From contig NZ_AP019632.1 of the NCBI RefSeq assembly GCF_007035645.1, forward strand, positions 248,001-312,000: a stretch of DNA of 64,000 bases, given 5' to 3'. A model generated the notes under the pieces. It was not told the DNA's origin, searched no databases, and was given only the letters and a program-made list of their open reading frames with translations. Every line of letters starts with the position of its first letter. Positions within the stretch are counted from its first letter, which is position 1. Both the position numbers and the translations under genes were made by a program. Positions 34,715 to 43,543 of the stretch are shown here, one piece after another. The stretch comes from Enterobacter asburiae (lineage in GTDB: Bacteria > Pseudomonadota > Gammaproteobacteria > Enterobacterales > Enterobacteriaceae).

Positions 34715-35980
34715 GTGAAAAATAACGAACTGAACGACCGGCGTTTACAGGCGACGCCGCGCGGCATCGGCGTGATGTGTAACTTCTATGCTGATAAAGC
34801 TGAAAACGCCACGGTGTGGGACGTGGAAGGTAACGAGTACATCGACTTCGCCGCCGGGATCGCGGTGCTGAATACCGGCCATCGCCATCCAAAAGTCATT
34901 TCCGCCATTGAAAAACAGCTCCACGCGTTTACCCATACGGCGTACCAGATTGTGCCGTACGAAGGCTATGTGGCGCTTGCCGAGCGCATCAACCAGCGCG
35001 TGCCCGTTGACGGTCCGGCCAAAACCGCGTTCTTCTCCACGGGGGCAGAGGCGGTCGAAAACGCGGTCAAAATTGCCCGGGCGTACACTAAACGTCCCGG
35101 CCTAATCACCTTCGGCGGCGCGTTCCACGGCCGCACCTTTATGACCATGGCGCTGACCGGCAAAGTTGCGCCGTACAAGCTCGGCTTTGGCCCGTTCCCC
35201 GGTTCGGTGTATCACGCGCAGTATCCGAATGAACTGCACGGCGTCAGCACGGCGGAAGCGTTGAAAAGCCTGGAACGCATCTTTAAAGCGGATATCGCAC
35301 CCGACCAGGTCGCGGCCATTATTCTCGAACCGGTTCAGGGAGAGGGCGGTTTCAACATTGCGCCAGCTGATTTTATGCAGGCACTGCGCGCCCTGTGCGA
35401 CACCCACGGTATTTTGCTGATTGCCGACGAGGTGCAAAGCGGCTTTGCCCGTACCGGCAAGCTGTTCTCGATGGAACACCACTGCGTGAAGCCCGATATG
35501 ATCACCATGGCGAAAAGCCTGGCGGGCGGGATGCCGCTCTCAGCGGTATCGGGCCGTGCGGAGGTGATGGACGCCCCTGCACCGGGCGGGCTGGGCGGTA
35601 CCTACGCCGGGAACCCGCTGGCGATTGCGGCGGCGCATGCCGTGCTCGACGTGATTGATGAAGAGGATCTCTGCACGCGCTCGGCGCATCTTGGCCATCA
35701 CCTGGTGGAAGTGCTGAACAAGGCGAAGGAACACTGCCCGTATATCGCTGACATTCGCGCGCAGGGATCGATGGTGGCGGTGGAGTTTAACGACCCGCAA
35801 ACGGGCCAGCCTTCGCCGGAATTTACCCGCCAGGTGCAGGAGCGTGCGTTGCAGGAAGGGCTGCTTCTTCTGAGCTGCGGCGTCTACGGCAACGTCATTC
35901 GTTTCCTGTATCCGCTGACTATCCCTGAAGCGCAGTTCCGTAAAGCGCTGGACATTATCTCCGCGTCGCTGACACGTTAA
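34715..35980 (+). CDS. 4-aminobutyrate aminotransferase (GabT/PuuE-like)
   Basis: A PLP-dependent class III aminotransferase of 421 residues that should convert GABA and 2-oxoglutarate to succinate semialdehyde and glutamate. It looks closer to PuuE than to GabT of E. coli: RRLQATPRGIGVMCNFYA, FTHTAYQIVPYE and FGPFPGSVYH are PuuE-type. Other motifs are STGAEAVENAVKIA (cofactor phosphate), ADEVQSGFARTGK (PLP aspartate), MAKSLAGGMPLS (Schiff-base lysine) and GGLGGTYAGNPLA. The GTG start follows CAGGGGGACAGG. It is a lone gene with no puu or gab partners nearby, between rpoH and livJ, where E. coli has none. Confidence 0.88.
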   Translation: MKNNELNDRRLQATPRGIGVMCNFYADKAENATVWDVEGNEYIDFAAGIAVLNTGHRHPKVISAIEKQLHAFTHTAYQIVPYEGYVALAERINQRVPVDGPAKTAFFSTGAEAVENAVKIARAYTKRPGLITFGGAFHGRTFMTMALTGKVAPYKLGFGPFPGSVYHAQYPNELHGVSTAEALKSLERIFKADIAPDQVAAIILEPVQGEGGFNIAPADFMQALRALCDTHGILLIADEVQSGFARTGKLFSMEHHCVKPDMITMAKSLAGGMPLSAVSGRAEVMDAPAPGGLGGTYAGNPLAIAAAHAVLDVIDEEDLCTRSAHLGHHLVEVLNKAKEHCPYIADIRAQGSMVAVEFNDPQTGQPSPEFTRQVQERALQEGLLLLSCGVYGNVIRFLYPLTIPEAQFRKALDIISASLTR

Positions 35981-35988
35981 AGCCATAT

Positions 35989-36012
35989 GCCCGGCGAAAA
36001 TCCCTGCCGGGC
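35989..36012 (+). terminator. REP-like hairpin after the aminotransferase gene
   Basis: GCCCGGC pairs with GCCGGGC around a 10-nt loop, 8 nt after the stop codon, followed by the weak tract TTATCATAT. It may be a single REP half-unit acting as the transcript end. Confidence 0.6.
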
Positions 36013-36177
36013 TTATCATATATTCATTTCAAATTAGCTATTCCAAAATCATAAAAATCGGGTATGTTTTAGCAGAGTATGCTGAAAAAGCGCGGACAGC
36101 ACACCTATAACTGACATAAAGCGCTGCACAACAACATCACAACAATCGTAATAACCATAATAATGGGGAATCTCAGG

Positions 36178-37278
36178 ATGAACATGAAGGGTAAAGCGTT
36201 ACTGGCAGGATGTATCGCGTTGGCATTCAGCACCATGGCACAGGCAGACATCAAGGTGGCTGTGGTTGGCGCAATGTCCGGTCCGGTAGCACAGTACGGC
36301 GACCAGGAATTTACCGGCGCTGAACAGGCGGTTGCAGACATTAATGCTAAGGGCGGTATCAAGGGCGAAAAACTGCAGATCGTAAAATATGATGATGCCT
36401 GTGACCCGAAACAAGCGGTCGCGGTTGCGAACAAAGTGGTGAACGACGGGATCAAATACGTTATCGGTCACCTGTGCTCTTCCTCTACTCAGCCAGCGTC
36501 TGACATCTACGAAGACGAAGGTATTCTGATGATCACCCCGGCAGCGACCGCACCGGAGCTGACCGCGCGCGGCTACAAGCTGACCCTGCGCACCACCGGT
36601 CTGGACTCTGACCAGGGCCCAACCGCGGCGAAATACATCGTTGAAAAAGTGAAGCCGAAGCGCATTGCCATCGTTCATGACAAGCAGCAGTACGGTGAAG
36701 GTCTGGCGCGTTCAGTGCAGGATAACCTCAAGAAAGCGAATGCCGACGTGGTGTTCTTCGACGGGATCACCGCCGGTGAGAAAGACTTCTCCACCCTGGT
36801 GGCGCGTCTGAAGAAAGAGAATATTGATTTCGTTTACTACGGTGGCTACCACCCGGAAATGGGCCAGATCCTGCGCCAGGCGCGCGCTGCGGGCCTGAAA
36901 ACCCAGTTTATGGGCCCGGAAGGCGTGGCGAACGTTTCCCTGTCTAACATTGCGGGTGAATCAGCCGAAGGCCTGCTGGTGACCAAACCGAAGAACTACG
37001 ACCAGGTTCCTGCGAACAAACCTATCGTAGATGCCATCAAGGCGAAGAAACAGGATCCAAGCGGCGCGTTCGTCTGGACCACCTACGCGGCGCTGCAGTC
37101 TCTGCAGGCGGGCCTGAACCAGTCAGCCGATCCGGCTGAGATTGCCACCTGGCTGAAAGCGAATACCGTCGAGACCGTCATGGGACCACTCTCCTGGGAC
37201 GCGAAGGGCGACCTGAAGGGCTTCGAGTTCGGCGTGTTTGACTGGCATGCGAACGGCACGGCGACAGACGCCAAATAA
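36178..37278 (+). CDS. livJ: LivJ, Leu/Ile/Val-binding periplasmic protein
   Basis: Periplasmic receptor feeding branched-chain amino acids to LivHMGF. It has 366 residues with a signal peptide ([23 protein letters not shown]) and then [29 protein letters not shown]. The ligand-site motifs [19 protein letters not shown] and the two binding-site cysteines ([14 protein letters not shown]) are present. An alternative start two codons later (36184) is possible. It is transcribed alone, separate from livK. It is about four-fifths identical by eye to LivK, its paralogue. Confidence 0.96.
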   Translation: MNMKGKALLAGCIALAFSTMAQADIKVAVVGAMSGPVAQYGDQEFTGAEQAVADINAKGGIKGEKLQIVKYDDACDPKQAVAVANKVVNDGIKYVIGHLCSSSTQPASDIYEDEGILMITPAATAPELTARGYKLTLRTTGLDSDQGPTAAKYIVEKVKPKRIAIVHDKQQYGEGLARSVQDNLKKANADVVFFDGITAGEKDFSTLVARLKKENIDFVYYGGYHPEMGQILRQARAAGLKTQFMGPEGVANVSLSNIAGESAEGLLVTKPKNYDQVPANKPIVDAIKAKKQDPSGAFVWTTYAALQSLQAGLNQSADPAEIATWLKANTVETVMGPLSWDAKGDLKGFEFGVFDWHANGTATDAK

Positions 37279-37405
37279 TTTTCCCGTCGCCTTTCGCGCC
37301 GCAGGTGCGTTGGCTGCGTTATTCAACCCCGGTCACTTACTTATGTAAGCTCCCGGGGATTTCATAACTTGCCGCCTTCCTGCAACACGAAATGCTTGGG
37401 AAAAT
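37278..37405. repeat. ERIC (IRU) element
   Basis: A 128-bp element with terminal inverted repeats ATTTTCCC (37278-37285) and GGGAAAAT (37398-37405). The central palindrome has CCCCGG/CCGGGG arms (37327-37358) around the hallmark ACTTACTTATGTAAGC, and GCCGCCTTCCTGCAAC follows. Size and sequence match the enterobacterial repetitive intergenic consensus. Its first base is the last base of the livJ stop codon. Confidence 0.95.
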
Positions 37406-37421
37406 ACAGTGGAGAATGTAG

Positions 37422-37449
37422 GCCGGGTAAGGCGCAGCCGCCACCCGGC
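37422..37449 (+). repeat. REP hairpin between livJ and panM
   Basis: GCCGGGT and ACCCGGC arms enclose GGCGCAGCC, followed by TTTCTTTT. It lies just before the end of the convergent panM gene and, with the ERIC element, fills the whole livJ-panM spacer. It can serve as a plus-strand terminator. Confidence 0.8.
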
Positions 37450-37455
37450 TTTCTT

Positions 37456-37839
37456 TTAGCGCTTCTCCCACCCGCTTTCCTGCGCCGTAAACCCTAACGC
37501 CTGCATAAACGCCGCCATCACGCCGCGGTCTTCCACGCCCACATCAGCCATCCACCATGAGGTCACGCTCGGGTTTTCGCGGATCACTTCTTCAATTAAA
37601 TACTGTCCCACACCGCGACGACGGGTGACGTCACGCACGCGCAGCGAGTCCAGCGCCCCTTCCGTACCGCTCAGGGTTACGCGAACCGCTGCCAGCAGGC
37701 GTTCGTTAAAACGCGCGGCATAAATGCGGTGGGTCTCATCAACGCGCAGCGACGAAGGGGAATATTCCGGCCAGATCTTGCCCAGGTCGATATGATCCTG
37801 GTCGCTAAAGGTCACCAGACGCACGATAGTCAGTTTCAT
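37456..37839 (-). CDS. panM: PanM (PanZ), PanD maturation factor
   Basis: A GNAT-fold protein that triggers self-cleavage of the PanD zymogen to its pyruvoyl form for beta-alanine and CoA synthesis, and inhibits PanD when bound to CoA. It has 127 residues as in E. coli. The acetyl-CoA loop is RRRGVGQYLIEEV, and IWPEYSPSSLRVDETHRIYAARFNERL and WWMADVGVEDRGVMAAFMQALGF are conserved. The start MKLTIVRLVTFSDQD is five codons inside the longest frame. It sits between livJ and livK in opposite orientation, as in E. coli. Confidence 0.95.
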   Translation of the reverse strand: MKLTIVRLVTFSDQDHIDLGKIWPEYSPSSLRVDETHRIYAARFNERLLAAVRVTLSGTEGALDSLRVRDVTRRRGVGQYLIEEVIRENPSVTSWWMADVGVEDRGVMAAFMQALGFTAQESGWEKR

Positions 37840-38263
37840 TAGCCACTTGTCCAAATCAGATTGAGTAGGGGCAGTGTACTCAATTTATTCACTCAGCGGC
37901 TTCCTCTTTTTATTCTCATTAACCAGGTGATTAGTTTTTTGGCAACGCGTTGGGCAGTTTGAAAACACATGGATCGAAAAATAAGCAGAATTTTAACCTG
38001 AACGGTAGTGATTTATTCGGCGCTTTGTACCGTTATTTTATGCTGCAAACTGCACTTTTATTTGTTTATCTCTGCCTGATTTCAGAATATTATCTTTGCT
38101 TAATCGCCTGAAAAATAGAGATTTTAGTCTGGTTTTTGACAAAAAACTGCGCTAAACCATTAAAGGCACTGGTAAAAATAGCGTTGTTCATTAAAAGTAC
38201 AGAATGCTTTTTAACCATAATAAAACAAAATATAAACACGACATCACGAATGGGGATTCAGAG
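37840..38263 (+). promoter_or_regulatory. livK upstream region with Lrp-like sites
   Basis: A 424-nt AT-rich spacer. Two sequences match 12 of 15 positions of the Lrp consensus YAGHAWATTWTDCTR: CAGAATTTTAACCTG (37986-38000) and CAGAATATTATCTTT (38083-38097). TTGACA (38136-38141), 17 nt before ATTAAA, is a candidate promoter. Lrp represses liv genes in E. coli. I see no small gene here. Confidence 0.4.
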
Positions 38264-39373
38264 ATGAAAAGGAACGCGAAGACGTTAATCGCGGGGATGG
38301 TCGCACTGTCGATCTCGCATGCCGCTATGGCAGACGACATTAAAGTTGCGGTAGTGGGGGCGATGTCCGGCCCTGTTGCCCAGTGGGGTGACATGGAGTT
38401 CAACGGCGCGCGCCAGGCCATCAAAGACATCAACGCCAAGGGCGGTATCAAAGGCGACAAGCTGGTGGGCGTGGAATATGACGACGCCTGCGATCCTAAA
38501 CAGGCCGTCGCGGTCGCCAACAAAATCGTCAACGACGGTATTCAGTATGTGATCGGCCACCTGTGCTCATCCTCCACGCAGCCGGCGTCTGATATCTACG
38601 AAGACGAAGGCATTCTGATGATCACCCCAGGCGCAACGAACCCGGAACTGACCCAGCGCGGCTACCAGCACATTATGCGTACCGCCGGTCTGGACTCCTC
38701 GCAGGGCCCCACCGCCGCCAAATATATCCTCGAGACCGTTAAGCCACAGCGCATTGCCATTATTCATGACAAACAGCAGTACGGCGAAGGCCTGGCGCGC
38801 TCCGTGCAGGACGGCCTGAAAAAAGGCGGCGCGAACATCGTCTTCTTCGACGGCATTACCGCCGGTGAGAAAGACTTCTCCGCGCTGATTGCTCGCCTGC
38901 AAAAAGAGAATATCGACTTCGTTTACTACGGCGGCTACTACCCGGAGATGGGCCAGATGCTGCGTCAGGCGCGCGCCACCGGTCTGAAAACCCAGTTTAT
39001 GGGGCCAGAGGGCGTGGGCAACGCCTCCCTGTCTAACATCGCGGGGGATTCTGCCGAAGGCATGCTGGTGACGATGCCAAAACGCTATGACCAGGATCCG
39101 GCCAACAAGGCTATCGTGGATGCGCTCAAGGCGCAGAAGAAAGATCCGAGTGGTCCGTACGTCTGGATCACCTACGCGGCCGTACAGTCTCTGGCCACCG
39201 CGCTGGATCGCTCCGGCAGCAAAGAACCGCTGGATCTGGTGAAAGATTTAAAAGCACACGGGGCGAACACCGTGATTGGGCCGCTGAACTGGGATGAGAA
39301 AGGCGATCTGAAGGGATTTGAGTTTGGTGTCTTTAAGTGGCACGCCGACGGTTCATCCTCGGCCGCCAAATAA
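38264..39373 (+). CDS. livK: LivK, leucine-specific binding protein
   Basis: Periplasmic receptor for leucine, feeding the same LivHMGF importer as LivJ. It has 369 residues. The signal peptide is [23 protein letters not shown], with mature start [29 protein letters not shown]; the Trp in AQWGD is the LivK-type residue where LivJ has Tyr. The start at 38264 follows GGGGATTCAGAG. It is the first gene of livKHMGF, with 46 nt containing a hairpin before livH. Confidence 0.96.
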   Translation: MKRNAKTLIAGMVALSISHAAMADDIKVAVVGAMSGPVAQWGDMEFNGARQAIKDINAKGGIKGDKLVGVEYDDACDPKQAVAVANKIVNDGIQYVIGHLCSSSTQPASDIYEDEGILMITPGATNPELTQRGYQHIMRTAGLDSSQGPTAAKYILETVKPQRIAIIHDKQQYGEGLARSVQDGLKKGGANIVFFDGITAGEKDFSALIARLQKENIDFVYYGGYYPEMGQMLRQARATGLKTQFMGPEGVGNASLSNIAGDSAEGMLVTMPKRYDQDPANKAIVDALKAQKKDPSGPYVWITYAAVQSLATALDRSGSKEPLDLVKDLKAHGANTVIGPLNWDEKGDLKGFEFGVFKWHADGSSSAAK

Positions 39374-39381
39374 TTATCCCA

Positions 39382-39401
39382 CCGCCCGGCATGACGGGCG
39401 G
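39382..39401 (+). other. Hairpin between livK and livH
   Basis: CCGCCCG-GCATGA-CGGGCGG is a perfect 7-bp GC-rich stem starting 8 nt after the livK stop codon with no T-run. It is placed to protect the 3' end of livK mRNA or reduce read-through into the permease genes. Confidence 0.6.
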
Positions 39402-39419
39402 GTATAAAAAGGTTTGCAT

Positions 39420-40346
39420 ATGTCCGAGCAGTTTCTCTATTTCCTGCAGCAGATGTTTAACGGCGTTACGCTGGGAAGCACCTACGCGCTGATCGCCATC
39501 GGCTATACGATGGTTTACGGCATTATCGGCATGATCAACTTCGCCCACGGCGAGGTGTACATGATCGGTAGCTACGTCTCCTTTATGATTATCGCCGCCC
39601 TGATGATGATGGGCATCGACAGCAGCTGGCTGCTGGTCGCCGCCGGTTTTGTCGGCGCGATTGTGATTGCCAGCGCCTACGGCTGGAGCATTGAGCGCGT
39701 GGCCTACCGGCCGGTGCGCAGCTCCAAGCGCCTGATTGCGCTTATTTCCGCGATCGGGATGTCGATCTTCCTGCAAAACTACGTCAGCCTGACCGAAGGT
39801 TCGCGCGACGTGGCGCTGCCAAGCCTGTTTAACGGCCAGTGGATTGTGGGGGCCAGCGAAAACTTCGCGGCCTCTATCACCACCATGCAGCTGGTTATCT
39901 GGGTCGTGACCTTTATTGCGATGCTCGCCCTGACGCTGTTCATCCGCTACTCGCGTATGGGACGCGCCTGCCGCGCCTGCGCGGAAGACCTGAAGATGGC
40001 GAGCCTGCTCGGCATCAACACCGACCGCGTGATTGCCCTGACCTTCGTGATTGGCGCCGCGATGGCGGCGGTGGCGGGCGTCCTGCTCGGCCAGTTCTAC
40101 GGCGTGATCAACCCATACATCGGCTTCATGGCCGGGATGAAAGCCTTCACCGCGGCGGTTCTGGGCGGTATCGGCAGTATTCCGGGCGCGATGATCGGCG
40201 GCCTGATCCTGGGCGTGGCCGAAGCGCTCTCCTCGGCGTACCTGAGCACGGAGTATAAAGACGTGGTGTCGTTTGCCCTGCTGATTCTGGTTCTGCTGGT
40301 GATGCCTACCGGTATTCTGGGCCGTCCGGAGGTAGAGAAAGTATGA
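39420..40346 (+). CDS. livH: LivH, branched-chain amino acid ABC permease
   Basis: Inner-membrane permease subunit of LIV-I/LS. It has 308 residues and about eight helices, and is nearly identical to E. coli. The start is [24 protein letters not shown], and the EAA-like coupling region is [26 protein letters not shown] 39420 gives [30 protein letters not shown] precedes it. Its TGA overlaps the livM ATG (ATGA). Confidence 0.97.
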   Translation: MSEQFLYFLQQMFNGVTLGSTYALIAIGYTMVYGIIGMINFAHGEVYMIGSYVSFMIIAALMMMGIDSSWLLVAAGFVGAIVIASAYGWSIERVAYRPVRSSKRLIALISAIGMSIFLQNYVSLTEGSRDVALPSLFNGQWIVGASENFAASITTMQLVIWVVTFIAMLALTLFIRYSRMGRACRACAEDLKMASLLGINTDRVIALTFVIGAAMAAVAGVLLGQFYGVINPYIGFMAGMKAFTAAVLGGIGSIPGAMIGGLILGVAEALSSAYLSTEYKDVVSFALLILVLLVMPTGILGRPEVEKV

Positions 40347-41620
40347 AACCGATGCATTTTGCAATGGCGCTGCTCTCTGCCGCCATGTTCTTCGTGCTGG
40401 CCAGCGTCTTTATGGGCGTCCAGCTTGAGCTGAATGGCACCAAACTGGTTGTCGATACCGCAGCTGACATCCGCTGGCAGTGGGTATTTATCGGCACGGC
40501 CGTAGTGTTCCTGTTCCAGCTGCTGCGTCCGCTGTTCCAGAAGACGCTGAAAAACGTCTCCGGTCCGAAATTCGTCCTGCCGGCAATCGACGGTTCTACT
40601 GTTAAGCAGAAGCTGTTCCTCGTGGCGCTGCTGGTGGCCGCCGTAGCGTGGCCGTTCGTGGTGTCGCGTGGCACCGTGGATATCGCCACTCTGACCATGA
40701 TCTACGTGATTCTCGGTCTCGGTCTGAACGTGGTCGTGGGGCTCTCGGGCCTGCTGGTGCTGGGCTACGGCGGCTTCTACGCCATCGGCGCCTATACCTT
40801 CGCGCTGCTGAACCACTATTACGGTCTCGGCTTCTGGACCTGCCTGCCGCTGGCAGGGCTGGTCTCTGCCGCTGCAGGCTTCCTGCTTGGCTTCCCGGTA
40901 CTGCGCCTGCGTGGCGACTACCTGGCGATTGTGACCTTAGGCTTCGGTGAAATCGTCCGTATCCTGCTGCTCAATAACACCGAAGTGACCGGTGGCCCGA
41001 ACGGCATCAGCCAGATCCCGAAACCGACCTTCTTCGGGCTGGAGTTCAGCCGTACCGCCCGCGAAGGCGGCTGGGATACCTTCAGCAACTTCTTCGGCGT
41101 GAAGTATGACCCGTCCGACCGCGTGATCTGGCTCTATCTGGTGGCGCTGCTGCTGGTGGTGATTACCCTGTTCGTGATCAACCGCCTGCTGCGCATGCCG
41201 CTGGGCCGCGCGTGGGAAGCGCTGCGTGAAGATGAGATTGCCTGCCGCTCCCTGGGCCTGAACCCGACCCGCATCAAGCTGACCGCGTTCACCATCAGCG
41301 CCGCGTTTGCCGGTTTCGCCGGAACGCTGTTTGCCGCGCGTCAGGGCTTCGTTAGCCCGGAATCGTTCACCTTCGCCGAATCCGCCTTTGTGCTGGCGAT
41401 TGTGGTGCTCGGCGGGATGGGCTCGCAGTTCGCCGTTATCCTCGCGGCCATCCTGCTGGTGGTCTCGCGCGAGCTGATGCGCGACTTTAACGAATACAGC
41501 ATGCTGATGCTGGGTGGTTTGATGGTGCTGATGATGATCTGGCGTCCGCAGGGTCTGCTGCCGATGACCCGTCCACAGCTGAAGCTGAAGAACGGGCAAG
41601 CGAAAGGAGAGCAGGCATGA
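40343..41620 (+). CDS. livM: LivM, branched-chain amino acid ABC permease
   Basis: Second inner-membrane permease of the branched-chain importer, paired with LivH. It has 425 residues. An N-terminal extension with two helices ([35 protein letters not shown]) precedes the conserved permease core ([31 protein letters not shown]) and the coupling loop [24 protein letters not shown]. It overlaps livH and livG by ATGA at both ends, implying coupled translation. Confidence 0.97.
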   Translation: MKPMHFAMALLSAAMFFVLASVFMGVQLELNGTKLVVDTAADIRWQWVFIGTAVVFLFQLLRPLFQKTLKNVSGPKFVLPAIDGSTVKQKLFLVALLVAAVAWPFVVSRGTVDIATLTMIYVILGLGLNVVVGLSGLLVLGYGGFYAIGAYTFALLNHYYGLGFWTCLPLAGLVSAAAGFLLGFPVLRLRGDYLAIVTLGFGEIVRILLLNNTEVTGGPNGISQIPKPTFFGLEFSRTAREGGWDTFSNFFGVKYDPSDRVIWLYLVALLLVVITLFVINRLLRMPLGRAWEALREDEIACRSLGLNPTRIKLTAFTISAAFAGFAGTLFAARQGFVSPESFTFAESAFVLAIVVLGGMGSQFAVILAAILLVVSRELMRDFNEYSMLMLGGLMVLMMIWRPQGLLPMTRPQLKLKNGQAKGEQA

Positions 41621-42384
41621 GTCAGCCATTATTATCCGTTAACGGTCTGATGATGCGTTTTGGCGGCCTGCTGGCGGTCAACAACGTGAATCTGGATTTG
41701 CACAAGAAAGAGATTGTCTCCCTGATTGGTCCGAACGGCGCAGGGAAAACCACGGTCTTTAACTGTCTGACCGGTTTCTACAAGCCAACGGGCGGCACCA
41801 TCATGCTGCGCGATCAGCACCTGGAAGGGCTGCCGGGCCAGCAGATCGCCCGCATGGGCGTGGTGCGTACCTTCCAGCACGTGCGTCTGTTCCGCGAGAT
41901 GACGGTGATTGAGAACCTGCTGGTGGCGCAGCATCAGCAGCTGAAAACCGGGCTGTTCTCCGGCCTGCTTAAAACCCCGGCCTTCCGCCGCGCGCAGGAT
42001 GAAGCGCTTGACCGCGCCGCCACCTGGCTCGACCGAATTGGCCTGCTGCAGCACGCCAACCGTCAGGCGAGCAACCTGGCCTACGGTGACCAGCGTCGCC
42101 TGGAGATCGTGCGCTGCATGGTGACGCAGCCGGAAATCCTGATGCTCGACGAACCGGCGGCAGGGCTCAACCCGAAAGAGACCAAAGAGCTGGACGAGCT
42201 GATTGCCGAGCTGCGCGACAGTCACGACACCACCATCCTGCTGATTGAGCACGACATGAAGCTGGTGATGGGCATTTCGGACCGTATCTACGTGGTAAAC
42301 CAGGGCACGCCGCTGGCAAACGGCACGCCGGAAGAGATCCGCAACAACCCGGACGTGATCCGCGCATACCTTGGTGAGGCATAA
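41617..42384 (+). CDS. livG: LivG, branched-chain amino acid ABC ATPase
   Basis: Cytoplasmic ATPase of the LIV importer. It has 255 residues: Walker [10 protein letters not shown] at about 38-46, [13 protein letters not shown] in place of the usual LSGGQ signature (normal for the LivG branch), Walker [13 protein letters not shown], and [33 protein letters not shown] precedes the ATG. It forms the ATPase heterodimer with LivF. Confidence 0.97.
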   Translation: MSQPLLSVNGLMMRFGGLLAVNNVNLDLHKKEIVSLIGPNGAGKTTVFNCLTGFYKPTGGTIMLRDQHLEGLPGQQIARMGVVRTFQHVRLFREMTVIENLLVAQHQQLKTGLFSGLLKTPAFRRAQDEALDRAATWLDRIGLLQHANRQASNLAYGDQRRLEIVRCMVTQPEILMLDEPAAGLNPKETKELDELIAELRDSHDTTILLIEHDMKLVMGISDRIYVVNQGTPLANGTPEEIRNNPDVIRAYLGEA

Positions 42385-42385
42385 G

Positions 42386-43099
42386 ATGGAAAAAGCGATG
42401 TTAACGTTCGACAAGGTCAACGCGCACTACGGCAAGATCCAGGCGCTGCACGACGTCAGCCTGCATATCAATCAGGGTGAAATCGTGACCCTGATTGGCG
42501 CCAACGGCGCGGGCAAAACCACGCTGCTCGGCACCCTGTGCGGCGACCCGCGCGCCACCAGCGGGCGGATTGTGTTCGATGGTAAAGACATTACCGACTG
42601 GCAGACCGCCAGAATCATGCGCGAGGCGGTGGCGATTGTTCCGGAAGGGCGCCGCGTCTTCTCCCGCATGACGGTGGAGGAGAACCTGGCGATGGGCGGG
42701 TTCTTCGCTCACCGCGATGAATACCAGACCCGCATCAAGTGGGTATATGAACTCTTCCCGCGCCTGTGGGAGCGCCGCATCCAGCGTGCGGGCACCATGT
42801 CCGGCGGTGAACAGCAGATGCTGGCGATTGGCCGCGCGCTGATGAGCCAGCCGCGCCTGCTGCTGCTGGACGAACCGTCGCTCGGTCTGGCGCCGATCAT
42901 CATCCAGCAGATTTTCGACACCATCGAGCAGCTGCGCAAAGAGGGGATGACCATCTTCCTCGTCGAGCAGAACGCCAACCAGGCGCTGAAGCTCGCCGAT
43001 CGTGGCTACGTGCTGGAGAACGGCCGCGTGGTGCTGGAGGATACCGGCGACGCGCTGCTGGCGAACGAAGCGGTGCGGAGCGCGTATCTGGGCGGATAG
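42386..43099 (+). CDS. livF: LivF, branched-chain amino acid ABC ATPase
   Basis: Partner ATPase of LivG. It has 237 residues: Walker A GANGAGKTT, signature MSGGEQQMLAIGRAL, Walker B LLLDEPSLGLAP and LVEQNANQALKLADRGYVLENG. ATG 42386 lies 1 nt after the livG stop codon and gives the conserved N-terminus MEKAMLTFDKVNAHYGKIQAL. It is the last gene of livKHMGF and is followed by a terminator present in three tandem copies. Confidence 0.97.
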   Translation: MEKAMLTFDKVNAHYGKIQALHDVSLHINQGEIVTLIGANGAGKTTLLGTLCGDPRATSGRIVFDGKDITDWQTARIMREAVAIVPEGRRVFSRMTVEENLAMGGFFAHRDEYQTRIKWVYELFPRLWERRIQRAGTMSGGEQQMLAIGRALMSQPRLLLLDEPSLGLAPIIIQQIFDTIEQLRKEGMTIFLVEQNANQALKLADRGYVLENGRVVLEDTGDALLANEAVRSAYLGG

Positions 43100-43110
43100 G
43101 TAAAAGCAAA

Positions 43111-43134
43111 AAGGCAACGCAAGTTGCCTTTTTT
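43111..43134 (+). terminator. livF terminator, copy 1
   Basis: AAGGCAAC-GCAA-GTTGCCTT is an 8-bp stem with a GCAA loop followed by four more Ts, 12 nt after the livF stop codon. Confidence 0.93.
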
Positions 43135-43204
43135 AGTGTCTTCTCCCTCTCCCTGTGGGAGAGGGTTGGGGTGAGGGCACCAGACCGCACGAGGTAAAAG
43201 CAAA

Positions 43205-43228
43205 AAGGCAACGCAAGTTGCCTTTTTT
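43205..43228 (+). terminator. livF terminator, copy 2
   Basis: Exact copy of the first terminator hairpin with its T-run, 94 bp downstream. Confidence 0.9.
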
Positions 43229-43298
43229 AATGTTTTCTCCCTCTCCCCGTGGGAGAGGGGTGGGGTGAGGGCACCAGACCGCACGAGGTAAAAGCAAA

Positions 43299-43322
43299 AA
43301 GGCAACGCAAGTTGCCTTTTTT
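43299..43322 (+). terminator. livF terminator, copy 3
   Basis: Exact third copy of the terminator hairpin with its T-run, 188 bp after the first and about 100 bp before the ugpB Pho boxes. Confidence 0.9.
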
Positions 43323-43429
43323 AGTGTTTTCTCCCTCTCCCCGTGGGAGAGGGGCGGGGTGAGGGCACCAGACAGCACCTAAACCACCCCCCAGCCCCTT
43401 TCACACAACCATCATCCCCCTGACGCCTG

Positions 43430-43469
43430 GCTGTCACTTATCTGTAAACAAACAGTTATTTTTCTGTAA
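43430..43469 (+). promoter_or_regulatory. Double Pho box of the ugp operon
   Basis: Four 7-bp PhoB half-sites at an exact 11-bp period: CTGTCAC (43430), CTGTAAA (43441), CAGTTAT (43452) and CTGTAAT (43463), each pair separated by an AT-rich 4-bp spacer. This is the classic tandem Pho box and fits PhoB control of ugpBAECQ under phosphate starvation, as in E. coli. Confidence 0.92.
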
Positions 43470-43543
43470 TTCGAGCATGTCATGTTACCTCGCGAGCATA
43501 AAACGCGTGATATCGCGCATCCGGCACAATAAGAGAGATGACA

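Larger units (their letters stand above)
43098..43377 (+). repeat. Three tandem copies of a 94-bp unit carrying the livF terminator and a palindromic repeat
   Basis: Units begin at 43098, 43192 and 43286. Each holds a terminator hairpin, then CCCTCTCCC...GGGAGAGGG, then a GGGGTGAGGGCACCAGAC tail. The terminator half is identical in the three copies. The palindrome half differs by a few bases: unit 1 has CCTGTGG and GTTGGGG, units 2 and 3 have CCCGTGG. Unit 1 starts inside the livF stop codon. This looks like local duplication. Confidence 0.95.

Noticed and set aside
43098..43377. Tandem repeats considered as a CRISPR array
   Set aside because: The period is uniform, there are no variable spacers, and each unit holds a terminator and a dispersed palindrome. 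No cas genes are nearby.
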